Source of the DNA: Codonopsis lanceolata
Taxonomy: Eukaryota > Streptophyta > Magnoliopsida > Asterales > Campanulaceae
Assembly: GCA_013146195.2 (NCBI GenBank)
Contig: CM028378.1
Span: 85,804,295 to 85,868,294 of the forward strand
Direction of reading: 5' to 3'
DNA: 64,000 nucleotides
Of this stretch, positions 24,401 to 35,799 are shown in pieces. Numbering within the stretch: position 1 is the stretch's first letter; every line of letters begins with the position of its first letter. Made by a program: the position numbers and the translations under genes. Under the pieces are notes generated by a model that was not told the DNA's origin, did not search any database, and saw only the letters and a program-made list of their open reading frames with translations.

Positions 24401-27400
24401 GCCTCCCTTTCTCTTGTGCTTGTGAGAGGCAGGAGAAATTGCACATGATTTCATACCCATAAATGGAAGAAAAGAAAAATAAAATTTCAATGGTTACGTT
24501 TTGTCAATTGACTCTCACTGTCTCACTGATCTGCAATCTAATTGACTGGACACAGAACATAACTGAAGTATATGACAAAGACTTCACAACAGAAAGAGTT
24601 GACCACTTATCAGATGTACCTTATGGTGTGGAATGTAATGATGCCAGGCATATCTTGCTTCCCCCAAGAACAAGAGCATTGATCGAGGGGGAAGATAAAT
24701 TGCTTTTCTCACAAAATTTGAGCTATTGTCTGAATTCTCCACTTCTGTGTCAGCAGTGGAGGTAGGTTCCGATAGTGAGTTACCTTCTGGGTACTTTCTG
24801 AACTCCATAATGCAAGGCCCTGCTAGTGAAAGGCTGAAAATTGAGCCCTCAAATGCTGAATGAGTGTCTATATGTGGGGACAAGCCAACCCCAGCAGGAT
24901 ACTCGTTAACCTTAGCAAAATGATAGCAAACTAATGGTTTTAAGCATGAAAACAAGTAGCAAAATATGATAGCTCTATTTAACACTTGAAACTTAGTATG
25001 AAAAAGATGTAAGAATGTGATCCCAAGAATGATAGACATAATTCTACAGAATGTAGAAAGAAAGAATACCGTCAATTGGTCCAAGATTACATCTGCAGCA
25101 TCATCGAGCTTCTTAAATGAAGCAATCCTTTCTAGTATGGTAGAAACAAATAATGGAAGTTCACCCAGATGCTGTTTGGTGTTAACATTTCTAGTCTGCA
25201 GCAAAGGAAAACAGAATGCTTCATCAGTATATGATCGTTGCTATAATGTAAGCCATCAAGAAACCAGCAAAAGCACTATGCTTGTCCCTCAGAAATAATC
25301 TATATATATATATATATATATACTTTTCTAAAGCAGCAAAAGGATCATGCTTGTCCAGCAAAAGCATCATTTTTGTCCCTCAAAGAGAAACTACAATCCC
25401 ATAAAAGTTGATATGAAAATGGTGCAAGTACAATAACACAAATGCCATCAAATTGAAGTTAATCTATTTTTGGGGCCTGGATAAAATAATGTACAAAATA
25501 AGCTAGTCGCTGCAAAATAAAGTGTAGTAGTAGCATTTAACCATCTAAGTTTCCAAGAATATCCTTAACCCTATTACTATATTTGGGAAGTTGATTCCCA
25601 GATTACTCCCCAAATGTAGTAATAATGTTGCAGTCTCTTCAGTTGAGGCAATCTAAACCAGGACTGCGTACAAAAACAGATACTTTCATTTTTTGATCGA
25701 ATATACAAAAACAGGATGTACGTTGGAATACTCGAAAGACATACGAATAATAGTAAACTCCCCATCAAATGACAAAATGACGGCCCTCTCCACCCACAAA
25801 GAAGCCTAGCTACCGATCTACGATCAGATATCAGAAAGAAACCAATGGCACCTACTGAAAGGCATCCCAAATAAAAAGAAAACTCCTGCACTATACAACC
25901 AATTCAAAAAATCACATTAAAACTAGCAAAGGAAACAAAAGGACAGACAAGAAGTCCATCGAACAAAAACAAATTATGAAGAGGATAACCTCGTCAGCAA
26001 ACTGGATACCCTTCAAACAAACCCACACAATAGCCCTAATATACTCAAACACATCAACAAAAGTTAAAAGGAAATAAATGTCACCCAACAAAGCTCTCTA
26101 GAGAGAGAAAACCATGATTTAGGCTTCGCATTTGCAAATCACAAAAAATAAAAATAAAAAATTAATACTATAAAAGAAACAATGACAACAAACTAACTAA
26201 ATTAAGGCACCCCTTAACCCCCTTCCTCCACCTACGACCAACACTGCAACAGCTTATCTAGGAATATCCAATTTACCACGCATAATGTGATTGTCCTTGG
26301 AGGGAACTATCCTTGGTTAGGTAGATTTGGCAATACAAGTCACAATCTAAAAGAGCACCTGGAGTGGATCAGTTGTAGATAGAAAATGAGACCAAGGAAG
26401 TTGTGTGTGTGTGTGTAGTTCTATTGCAGATGTTATGTCTAATCACTATCCCACTTCTCAAGGATTCCTTCTTGCCTTGGAAAAGAGGCCATGGCCTCTG
26501 TTTAAAGAGATCAGAGGCTGGCACCAGGAATATTGCAAACCACGTGCAAGGTTTCATAGGATCTTAGGCCAAGTGTCCCAGGTGAGGCCAAAACATTAGC
26601 GCTATCTCTCTCTCTCTCTCTGGTGACCCAGCCCCATGCGTCCCGTGTGAGAAGCACATGCGGTTTGCTTATACTTCCAGCCACCTACCCATAGCCCTGA
26701 GGATCCCAACATGTGGCGCCCCATCCCGTATTCTTGCTTTGTTAAAGTTGTGAACCGTAGTGATGCCAAAGTTGGATCAATGTAGAGTGCAATTTTATTT
26801 GGTGAAGAAATTGTTAAAAGTTTGATTCATTCTCGCAAATACAATGTTAGCTAAGTTACTAGCATATACATGAATAATAGCTCAAACAATACATTATTGG
26901 TCTTTAACTTACAATAAAACATTCATATACAAGAGGACTGCTTGAGATTTGAGCCACCAAAATCACTCTTTTATTTTCTATTGACTATTAGTTTCCATGG
27001 CAAGCTCGATATCAGTAGGTTTGGCTCTTAATTTTGCATCCAAGTGAACAGTGTTGGAATCAAATCCATGATGAACAAGATTGGCTATAATACCATTTTC
27101 AATTAAGTTTAAAACTGTAGAGTCAATTTCATATCCAAGAAATCATATAAAATTGACATTCCATTTAACTTTTTTGTTTTTTTACAATAATAATCTACTT
27201 GAAGAAAATCATCTCATCACAAGAAAAATAATATCTATCCATTATAATTCTGATTAGTTCAGCATTTTTTTCATCAAAGCAGAAAAACAAGAACAATTCA
27301 TAGAAGTATAAGAGTGGTGATAAAGACCAAATTGTAGACAAATTCCACTTCTATATCCACAGGTCAAGACAATGGAAGCAGCTCTTGTCATACTCAAGTT

Positions 27401-30087
27401 TAATTTTGGTGGCAAGCTATTGGGCTGTGGCTTTTACTTGGAATCCTGGAGAGAGGGATTCAACCTACAACACAAAAGATTCACCTAGGCACTTAGTAAA
27501 ACCCCTGCTAAAGAATCTTCAAAAAGTACCTTGAATGCAACAATGAATCTTTGAATGTTAGTATAATACTAATCTAGGGTTATGGATGTATTATGCAACC
27601 AATCACCTTTTACACAAAGCAGGTTACCCTAATTGCTTTACATTTATAATTACACCTATTACCGAAAGGGGTTTTAGGTAATTTTGCTATATTTGATATA
27701 TCACACACACACACACATATATATATATTGACCATTATGTTGTAAGGGCACCATGGTCATTTTGTCCCTACCTTTAGGTCTGTAAGTCAATTAAGCCCTA
27801 TTATAGTTGAGGGGGGCTATCCAAACCCAACCCATAGTTAAGAGGGTCATCTATAATTTACCCTATGCATAACTATCCCTACATGCATCATATACGAATA
27901 CCTGCCTTAATTTAGTCTTCAGTTATTCTAAATATTTTCTGTCCTGAAACTATAAGCAGTAACCCAAAATTGAGTTGGATGTCCGACTCAAATTTGCAAG
28001 GTTACATAACCCAAACCGATTGCCTTTGTTCATTTTTGAACCAAGTGTTTGAAAACTTTAGTAGCAATAATACCCTATACAACTGTGGAGAAATATCTTA
28101 ACGAGCAATCGAACCTCGAGTTCTCAATCTATCACCCAAAGAACTTTTAGTGAAGATGTGGGAGACTTAGAACTCATTGGTAGCAGTTCTTAAGAGGGTC
28201 TTGAAAAACCTCCCTTCACGAGTTCTTGGCTCATTTCACACAATATAGAAACATGGGGAATAAGAAATGGGAAAGAGGGGATATAAACTTCCAAGAGCTT
28301 GCACGGGTGACGTAGATCCTAGGGTTAACATTCCACCCATCTTGATGGAGGCCAAATCCGCTTCACGACGCCGGAGAGAGTTACGCAAATAGTTAGATTC
28401 AAGAGGAAATTGCCATAACTACTTAGCCAAACCTAAACCACCTTCATCAATGGGCTGACGAAATGATCACTCTTCCCTTCTCCTACCCCTAACTTATCAT
28501 GTTATACAGGATGGAATCGACCTTAACCAGTATCTTAAAAAAAGACAAAAACGTAGGGATGCTAGAAAGACATGATCTAATCAGAGTAATTTTTACCCCA
28601 AGTCAGAAGAAACTAGATATATGATTGCCGTCCAATGGAACTCCAAGATCGCAGAAAGGAAATTTAGCACCTGAAAACTGATAAGGGAAGCAAAATTCGA
28701 CATTGATCCCCCAGATACCAAACAAAATATCATGTTTATATGTGAACATGTAGTGCAATCAGTCCCCACCGTATCTTGTCCTAAGTTTAAAAAATCTTTG
28801 TCTCAGCATGTCATTTATGGTTGCATGTAGTTGTGTCAATTCCAGTCCATCAGGATTTGTACAATCAAGGTGGAAATCTTTTTCTACATTATTTTAGAAC
28901 TTACTTCATAGCAAAACTCATACCCATAATGCTGAACCCTTCTCTTCGCAAGACTTAGCCAAGGCCTAGCATCAACAGCTGCAAGCAATTCCTGAAATTT
29001 TGAAAATGAAGTAATCAATTCATGCAATTGTACATCTTTGCAAGAAGTTAAACTTCTGGTGTCAAAATCTCTAGCAGAGTAATCAGACTATGAAAAAAGA
29101 AGAAAACCAAAGTGCTCAGATATTTCAAAGGAAAATTTTTGCAACCTCCTCTTCTTTAGCTGAAAGAAAGTCGTGCATCAAGTAGACACCAGGAATATTC
29201 AATTCTGACGCTTCCAAAGATACCTGAACTGAATCATTGTTTTGTGCCTAGAAGAAAAAAGACACATTCATGAACAAGAAACATAGCAAAAATGGCAAAA
29301 TAAAAAAATATATAGTAACTATTTATACGCAGCAACTTGCCACTGCCACCATATAAGTACAAGTGAGAAGAGACTACTATTACCCACTAAGATACTATCG
29401 TGAAAATGGTACGCACATAGGCCAGCTCACAGCATCAACAAACTGCATAAGCAAGTAAGCATATACGTGGCTAATGAAAATGCCAATTTTTTATTTTAGT
29501 TTTTTCCCTCCAAATCTTGTAGCATTAAAATGGTCATGTTGTAACATAAAGCTCATTTAGCAAGTGAGTAAGCAGAAATGTGCCTACAAATAGATGAAAG
29601 CCAAAATAAACCCTACTAGGATGTGTTCCATGTCTTAACACAACAGCTAAGAGTTGTAATTGGTGACAATGTTATAACTCTCAAAACCCTGCATAGCTGC
29701 TACTAAAATGATTTGTATGTATGAATGAATTCAACTTCAAATCTGAGCCTAAATAGAAGAAGCTTAAGTAAGTGAATGTGGTACCTTGCAATGTGGTTGA
29801 TGTATTGAATACTGAATGTGCAAAGAACGGCCTCCAAGATCAGGACAGGGATATCTGTCCAATGCTTTTAAGGCCGCTTGGGCAGAAGTCTCTTCATAGT
29901 AAGAGACAATAACTCGAGTACCGCTCTCGTCGGCAGGATACACTCCTTTGACTGCTCCATAAGTGCTAAAAGCCGATGTGATAGCTTCAAAAGAAAGTCC
30001 AACAGTTGGCCCACAGTTCGCGACATAAAGGTTAGGACTCAACTGACCATCACCTCCTTTAGGGCGCGTAAATTTTGGCAAACCCAT
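21403..30087 (-). CDS. ALKBH8: ALKBH8-type tRNA wobble-uridine hydroxylase (7 coding exons)
   Basis: Fe(II)/2-oxoglutarate dioxygenase with an RNA-recognition motif. The plant family hydroxylates mcm5U to mchm5U at the wobble position of tRNA. Coding exons: 30087-29785, 29247-29146, 28991-28905, 25195-25070, 24910-24620, 23899-23834, 21459-21403. All introns are GT-AG and all junctions are phase 0, giving 343 residues, close to the usual plant length. RRM: NLYVANC (19-25) and GTRVIVSYY (56-64). The dioxygenase keeps HID (H219, D221), the distal His in YAWHHYIPHHK (H297) and RVSFTFR (R318, R324). The C terminus has a cysteine cluster GPCQCDYPQFC and ends DSQR. The ATG at 30087 follows an in-frame TAA and a likely 5'-UTR splice acceptor (TTGCAG, ending at 30102). 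An out-of-frame upstream ATG at 30100 opens a 13-codon uORF. The introns of 3.7 and 2.4 kb are enlarged by transposons. It appears intact. Confidence 0.94.
21953..22190. mobile_element. MITE-like repeat in the last ALKBH8 intron
   Basis: Begins TACTCCCTTGGTTTTTAAAA and shares an interior (ATGTGGTCATAATTTAAG, AGAAAAAGTAAGGATAAAG) with positions 1-187 of the window. The right end is unclear. Just before it, at about 21845-21925, is a block rich in GGCCATGGCCTTGGGCCCCC, also non-coding. Confidence 0.5.
22877..23093. mobile_element. Stowaway-like MITE
   Basis: Ends TACTCCTCCACCCTAAATGA and, as reverse complement, TACTCGCTCCGCCCTGTAAC. The CTCCNTCCRYCCC-like TIR next to TA is typical of mariner/Stowaway MITEs. 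It lies in the last intron of the ALKBH8 gene. Confidence 0.68.
25300..25322. repeat. (TA)n microsatellite
   Basis: A run of about 11 TA units in the large third intron of the ALKBH8 gene. Confidence 0.9.
27702..27729. repeat. (CA)n(TA)n microsatellite
   Basis: A CA run passes directly into a TA run in the large ALKBH8 intron. Confidence 0.9.
28370..28745 (-). mobile_element. LINE reverse-transcriptase remnant in an ALKBH8 intron
   Basis: Minus-strand translation gives FCDLGVPLDGN, then after a stop LGVKITLIRSCLSSIPTFLS, and in another frame PIDEGGLGLAK. These match the conserved order at the end of the reverse-transcriptase domain in plant LINEs (YLGVPL, LIKSVLSSLP, EGGLG). Several stops and frameshifts make it a dead fragment. 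It has the same strand as the host gene. Confidence 0.7.
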
Positions 30088-30624
30088 CACTTAAAATCAT
30101 ACTGCAAGGAATAAATAAATATGACTCATTTTTGCTACATGAAAGAAGACGTTCTAAAAAATCATCAATAGCAACCAAAACTGAAACGGGTTATTATCCA
30201 TCAATTCCAAACATGGTGGATTTTGATACAAGACAAAAGTAATACTTCTACACTGAAAAGTGAAAACAATGGGTATTCACTTCAACTCAAATTTTGCCCC
30301 CAAGTACTTGGGCGTGGTTTCACAACTATTCTTTCGTCACTTTGTTCGGTCCAAAGCAAGAATATTCGATAAATTATGCTCAATTATATCCTTCTTACTA
30401 TTGTTACCTATGTTAATTTGGTCTTCCCCAACCCCTAGCGTTGTTGTTGATATTGATATCCAGACCAGTAATTAGTAAATGAAAATATTGGATACTACAT
30501 TGTATAAACATAACCTTACACACGTATTTTTATTTTTATTCTATGAGTAACCTTACATAAAAATAGACATACATTCAAATAGACAGACACAATAAACCTT
30601 TTAAATTTTTGTTCTTACATAATA
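30088..30624. other. 5' flank / 5'-UTR region of the ALKBH8 gene
   Basis: No other gene seen. On the minus strand TTCCTTGCAG ends at 30102, directly before the uORF ATG at 30100, which looks like the acceptor of a 5'-UTR intron. The transcription start and the upstream non-coding exon cannot be placed from the sequence alone. Confidence 0.45.
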
Positions 30625-30866
30625 CTTCCTCCATCCCAAATATATAGTCATATTTTCATATTGGAAAGTCAACCTAGGACAAGATCAAATCACTATTTAA
30701 CATTCATTTATTATGTCTTAAGTAATGTGATTTCAATTATTGATAGAGATTAAAAATACTATAAATAAGAACAAGCATTTTTTTATACATTGGTAGTCAG
30801 AGTTTAAGATTAATCAAGTTGTCCAAGAAAAGTAAGTCGGATTATTTTTTTGGGACGCATGGAGCA
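30625..30866. mobile_element. Stowaway-like MITE
   Basis: Starts TACTTCCTCCATCCCAAATA. The right end, reversed, reads TGCTCCATGCGTCCCAAAAA. The CTCC-NTCCCAAA type TIR is shared with the elements at 22877 and 30931. It has no coding capacity. Confidence 0.65.
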
Positions 30867-30930
30867 TCTATTTGTTCAAAACTCAAGCCAATAAAGAAAT
30901 TTATGTTTTTAGATAATTTTAGTATTTCAC

Positions 30931-31185
30931 TACCTCCGTCTCATTTATATTAGCCTAATTTCCTTTTTTGACAGTCTCAAAGTTTTTGGCCACATAAAAG
31001 TCCAATGCACATCAAGTATTATCTAATTTTTTACCATACCCTAAACAAGTTGAGCAATTACAAGGTAAATAATGCATATTAATTAACTAAATAAAGGGTA
31101 GAAATGGACATTCGAAAATTAGACAGTTGCAGTGGAGTAAAAATGACAGCTTTTGTCTAGTGGCCAATATGAGATGGAGGGAGTA
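30931..31185. mobile_element. Stowaway-like MITE
   Basis: Left end TACCTCCGTCTCATTTATAT; right end, reversed, TACTCCCTCCATCTCATATT. The TIRs match over most of 20 bases. It is the second such element in 600 bases, upstream of the ALKBH8 gene. Confidence 0.7.
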
Positions 31186-31319
31186 CTCCAGTTGGTGATG
31201 GAATTGAGAAATTTCATAGATAATCAATCCAATTAGTCTATCCATATTAATGAATTAGGGGAAGGAACACCCACTACAGAGTATAACAGAACATCCGATG
31301 ACATCCCCAGTAATGTTCA

Positions 31320-31390
31320 GAGTAAGTCTCGTACGATCTTCTTCGTAAGATGGAGCCCCACCCTCTCACAAAGGATGGTTAAGTAGGATC
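31320..31390. repeat. Partial copy of the GTAAGAC repeat family
   Basis: Contains CGTAAGATGGAGCCCCACCC followed by TCTCACAAAGG, which resembles the copies at 19307-19549 and 63391-63449. Confidence 0.5.
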
Positions 31391-31886
31391 CGAATTACAA
31401 AAAATATCGTGTTATCTAAGTTTTTGACTAATGTTGATTGAACTTAAACTGAACAAGTTTAAAGCCCGCTCATCTCCTTTGACCAATTGGATAATAATGC
31501 CTTTCAATTAGAAATTCCAAAACAATCAACAATATACAAATCACAGAAATGAGACTTTAGAAGCATATCGGAAACATTCAAGGCTTGTTAGGGTTTTTGG
31601 ATACAGGGTCTGGCACTAATTCATGCACAATTGAGGGGGGTGGGGCGACTTACTCCAAGAAGCTCCCAACCGACGTGCCTTCGTCCCGTCTCCAACAAGA
31701 GTCAAATAGCTTGAGCCTGATTCTGCATAAATTTGGGGTCGCTCCGGTACTGACAAATTGAATTCTAGTTACATATACTATCTTTTAAAAATTAAAATTT
31801 TCAAATAGACGAACTCAGGGAGACGGGAGTATCAAAAACAAAAAAATACTATGTTCACATTTATTTTTACAATTTTACATCTGTTA
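31391..31886. other. Intergenic DNA, nothing recognised
   Basis: No coding region or clear repeat. There is a short G-rich stretch near 31634. Confidence 0.5.
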
Positions 31887-32439
31887 GAGCATGTACAATG
31901 GGGTTTTTCCCCGAATCAAACTCAAATCTTCTCGTCTAATAGAGAATTTAAAAAAATCTTCTCCAAATCAACTAATAATTTTAACCAAAAAAAAAATCAT
32001 CTCTTGAACCCCAAAGTCCCCAAATCCTAGGCAAGTGGATAACATTTTATTTTCTTCCATTGCCTTTCTTGACCAATTTTTAGTCAAAATAATTTAATTT
32101 AATTTATTTATTTTTTCCTGAATTAAAGTACACATTTTTACCTATAAATAGAGACTTGGTTTGTTTCATTTTGATATCAGAAAAAATTTCTATGATTTTT
32201 TCAAGTTTCTAATCGATATTAATTGAGATAAATATGGTGAGATATGTAATTTTTTCAAGTTTCTAGTCGATATTAATTGAGATAAATATGGTGTGGTATG
32301 TAAATGTGTTGGATTTGTGTCATCATTGGGAAGGTTTTTTGGTTTTAAATCAATTAGGTATCTAATGAATTATTTTATTAGTTTTTAATGGGTTGTATTT
32401 GATTTTTGATTTGATTTGGCAAAACCATTGTACATGCTC
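31887..32439. mobile_element. PIF/Harbinger (Tourist-like) MITE
   Basis: Left end GAGCATGTACAATGGGGTTT; right end, reversed, GAGCATGTACAATGGTTTTG. The 15 terminal bases are identical. TTA lies directly outside both ends (31884-31886 and 32440-32442), the 3-base target duplication of PIF/Harbinger elements. Inside is a 44-base direct repeat (ATTTTTTCAAGTTTCTA... then TTAATTGAGATAAATATGGT) at about 32195-32290. Confidence 0.82.
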
Positions 32440-32670
32440 TTATTACAACTAAGGATTGACGATGGTCAAATGAGTTTCGGTGAATGACAATTTGTGTCTT
32501 TCTCTAATGCTTAATAGTACAAGTATTCTCAGCTACGGTGGTGTTGGTATGTAATCAGTTTAATAAATGGTTGGGATAAACAAAACTCATAACTAACGGT
32601 ATAATTCAAACAAAACTCACGATTGAAGGTTTTATATGTAATTGTAGAGGCATAATTCAAATATAACTTA

Positions 32671-32713
32671 GGGACGCGCTATTTAGACCCCCGGTTCCTC
32701 CAAGTTGACCCCC
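32671..32713. repeat. Left TIR of the MULE
   Basis: Starts GGGACGCGCTATTTAGACCC. It pairs with 39626-39668 over 43 bases, identical over the inner 19 (TTCCTCCAAGTTGACCCCC). Confidence 0.93.
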
Positions 32714-33011
32714 TTATAAGTGTACCCCCACCTCATTTTAAAATACTTGATACATATATGTGTACCCCGTCCTGCTTTCCTATTTTACCATTTCTAAGTT
32801 TTTAACACATTAACCTCTCAGAACCCCAACCACCCTCAAAACCCAACCCCTCTCCCTCAAAACTCATATCAGACTGTGAAACCCTCCCCCTCCAATACCC
32901 ACACACATTCCTTCCTCAAGTCACAACCCACATATTTTTCCTTCCCAGTCCATTCCTTCCTCAAATCTTCATCTCCTCCTTCAGTTCTTCATCTCCCGAA
33001 CATTATCAAAA

Positions 33012-35638
33012 ATGGAAAGAGGTATATATATTTTTATTGATTTTAATTTGATTTATTGTATTTATACAATGTATTAGTTTGTTGATTTTAGTTTGATTTA
33101 TGTTGAATCACATTTTCTGTTTATATAGGTAAGAAAATTTTGATTTTTGTAAGGAAAAATTCGGCCTTGAACTCCGGAATTAGGGCTTAATGTTCGGCAT
33201 GCAACCTTTGAACATCTTAAAAATGTTCGGACCTGACCTTCCGAACATTTTGAATATGTTCGGTGAAGACATACCGAACAGTTTGCAAAAATTCAAATAG
33301 TGACGGCCGAACAGTTTTAGTTTCTATTTTTTTTCAAATTATGAGCATGTTAGTCTATTCGGAGACATCTTGCCGAACATTTTTCATTTGTTCGGAGGGC
33401 ACTCACCGAACATTTTGAAAATGTTCATTAGGTATCTGTCGAACAGTTTGGATTAAAAAGGTTGATGTGCATGTTAATCTGTTCGGAGACCCCCTACCGA
33501 ACATTTTTAAAATGTTCGATGAACAGTAACCGAACAGTTTGAAAAAGTTCGGTACGGGGTCTCCGAAGAGTTTTGTTTTAAATATTGATGAGCATGTTAA
33601 TCTATTCGGAGACTCTCTACCGAACATTTTTAAAACGTTCGGTGTGGAGTAACCGAACAGTTTGAAAAAGTTCGGTAGGGTGGTGCCGAACAGTTTTGAT
33701 TTTAAATTTTTTCTATTTTTTTAAAAAAGTTGATGAACTAACATGTTAATTTATGAATGTCATGTACAAAGACATACCAAAGGAGGAAGAATAGACTCAC
33801 CGCCTCGAGTCGAAAAGCAAGGGCTCAGGCTGAGGCACAGGGCCAAGCTGAGGTTGAGGCACATGCCTAGGCTGCTAAGGCTGAGGCACAGGCATATGCT
33901 CAGGCACAGGCCCATGCCCAAGCACATAGACATGCTGACGAGGAAGAACCGGAACCAATGGAGGAACAGGGAGAGCCCTTGATTACTTTTCCATGTCCTG
34001 GGGGTCCATCAGAAGGTAGTGTACTTCGTTTCTACCCGAAACACATAGCTATACATATATATCAAGGGCTAGAGCGACCGGTGCTGAAGGTGAACAACCA
34101 CAAACAAAAACTTTTAGTATGGAAAGTAAACACAAAAACTACTTCCCAACTATGGAGGGACACTCTTATTGCGACCAAACTAATGCAGTTAAGGCATGTT
34201 TCATATCTGGAGAGTGATAAGGTATTGGTTAGTGTCTTTGTGGAGCGGTGGCATGCAGAGACCAATACCTTCCACATGTCATTTGGTGGGATGACTATAA
34301 CACTTGATGATGTGTTATGTATTATTGGTCTTCCAATTGCTGGGAAGTTGGTCTTTTTAGAAGGTTCAGTTTCCGCGCAAAGTTCGATTGATTGCGTTTG
34401 TCGGTATTTAGGAGTGTCTGAAGATGAGGCAAGAGAGGGAATGCGTGGTGCTAGAGGGCCGTCTGTGAGGCTAGAATGGCTACGTACCTGTTTTGCTTCG
34501 GATGCATTGTCTGAGGATCCAGAAATGGTTGCTTTCTCTTTGCGCCTATTTGTTAAACATGTTGGGTTGTACAATTTTTGCTGATAAGAGCAGAAGTAGG
34601 GTTAGCACGACATACTTGGAGTTCCTCAGCGATTTGGATGATGTGCATACTTACTCATGGGGAGCGGCAACCCTAGCCTTTCTATATAAACATCTAGGGA
34701 GTGCAATAGAGGTGAATACGAGACAGATGGCCGGATATTCCACATTATTGGAGGTAATTACTTTTATTTATATTTTAATTTGTATACTTGTTTTTATATT
34801 TTAATTTGTATACTTGTATTTATATTTTAATTTGTATACTTGTATTTTGTTCAAATAGGCATGGATATTTGAGCGATTCTGAATGTGTACAGCAACTATT
34901 CCTAACGTGCACTATTACGAAGGTCAGGAACTTGCAAGTAGGTGGGAGCACAAGAGTATTGCCGATGTGCCCGCTGACCGATTGGTAGGTCTGCGGGAAC
35001 AACTTGACGCCCTTCGTGCGGATGATGTGAGTCTTAATGTCTTTATATGTATTGATTATATTTAGAAAATAACCATATTTTATATATTATTAATCAATTG
35101 TTTTTTCAATTATTGTAGGTTATTTGGATGCCATATACCGAGCAGGTTAGACAGCATTTCCCGTTTCATCGGATGGCCTTATACCATGGATGCATAGGAT
35201 CAACTGATCATGTTGAGCCATACCACCCTGATCATGTTCTCAGACAGTTTGAATTCGTGCAGACGATTCCGGGGATGATTATTGCCCCCGATATCGAGAA
35301 GACCATGGCAGTGTGCACCTGGCTATATGGATTGGTACAACCGTGTATCTCATCCAATCGTATGTAACCCTGAGCATCATTCCACCTTCCAATGGGCTAC
35401 TCCTGATGCAGGTTTATCATATCCATGGAATATGGTTAGCTTAGCACGCGGTTTGTTGGAACCGATGGTGGTGTGTTATGGTGCGGGAGACCGAGATATA
35501 TTGTACGACGAGATGGGAATAGCGATCCAGAGTGCATACGGAGCATTGGGAGGGCAACAACATGGGGGACCGGGACCATCTACAAGTGGACAAGCAGTGG
35601 GAGAGCGATCTAGGCGCCATCGTAAAAAAAACACTTGA
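33012..35638 (+). pseudogene. Plant mobile domain (PMD) gene carried by the MULE, broken
   Basis: PMD proteins include Arabidopsis MAIN/MAIL1, nuclear factors in silencing and genome stability; PMDs also occur in plant transposons. Likely exons: about 33757-34753, 34859-35026, 35119-35638, with GT-AG borders. A tiny ATGGAAAGAG exon at 33012 is possible. Conserved PMD stretches: ERWHAETNTFHMSFGGMTIT, LDDVLCIIGLPI, MLGCTIFADKSRSRVS, YSWGAATLAFLYKHLG, MAGYSTLLE, VIWMPY and VLRQFEFVQTIPG, in the family order. The N terminus has a Gln/Ala-rich repeat (AEAQAYAQAQAHAQAH). Lesions: TAG at 33868-33870, frameshift near 34542, TGA just after AWIFERF in exon 3 and a frameshift near 35330. The C terminus after SHPIVCNPEH is polar. 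The initiation site is uncertain. Confidence 0.85.
33185..33700. repeat. Left palindrome array (CCGAAC/GTTCGG), in the putative PMD intron 1
   Basis: About 18-20 copies of TGTTCGG or CCGAACA alternate in orientation. Neighbouring pairs form stems such as CCGAACATTTTTAAAATGTT, spaced by 10-25 bases. A weaker direct periodicity of about 120 bases (GCATGTTAATCTRTTCGGAG) is also visible. It follows the candidate first exon ATGGAAAGAG (33012-33021, donor GTATAT) and precedes the PMD coding part. Confidence 0.85.
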
Positions 35639-35799
35639 TTGCGTTGATGCAATGGCATTTTAGACAATTTTCATATGTAATTTAACTTGTTCGATAACTA
35701 GTACCTTTTATATCTTAACTTGCTAGTTTAAAACCATAATTACAAAACCTGCTAGTTTAAAATAATAGTCTTAGTACTTCGCCCAACACGACTGTATCC

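Noticed and set aside
24098..24490. Minus-strand 130-residue frame in the ALKBH8 region
   Set aside because: It falls within the intron between the fifth and sixth coding exons and has no homology I recognise.
33403..33627. Frame within the left MULE palindrome array
   Set aside because: It is a by-product of the CCGAAC repeats, inside a likely intron.
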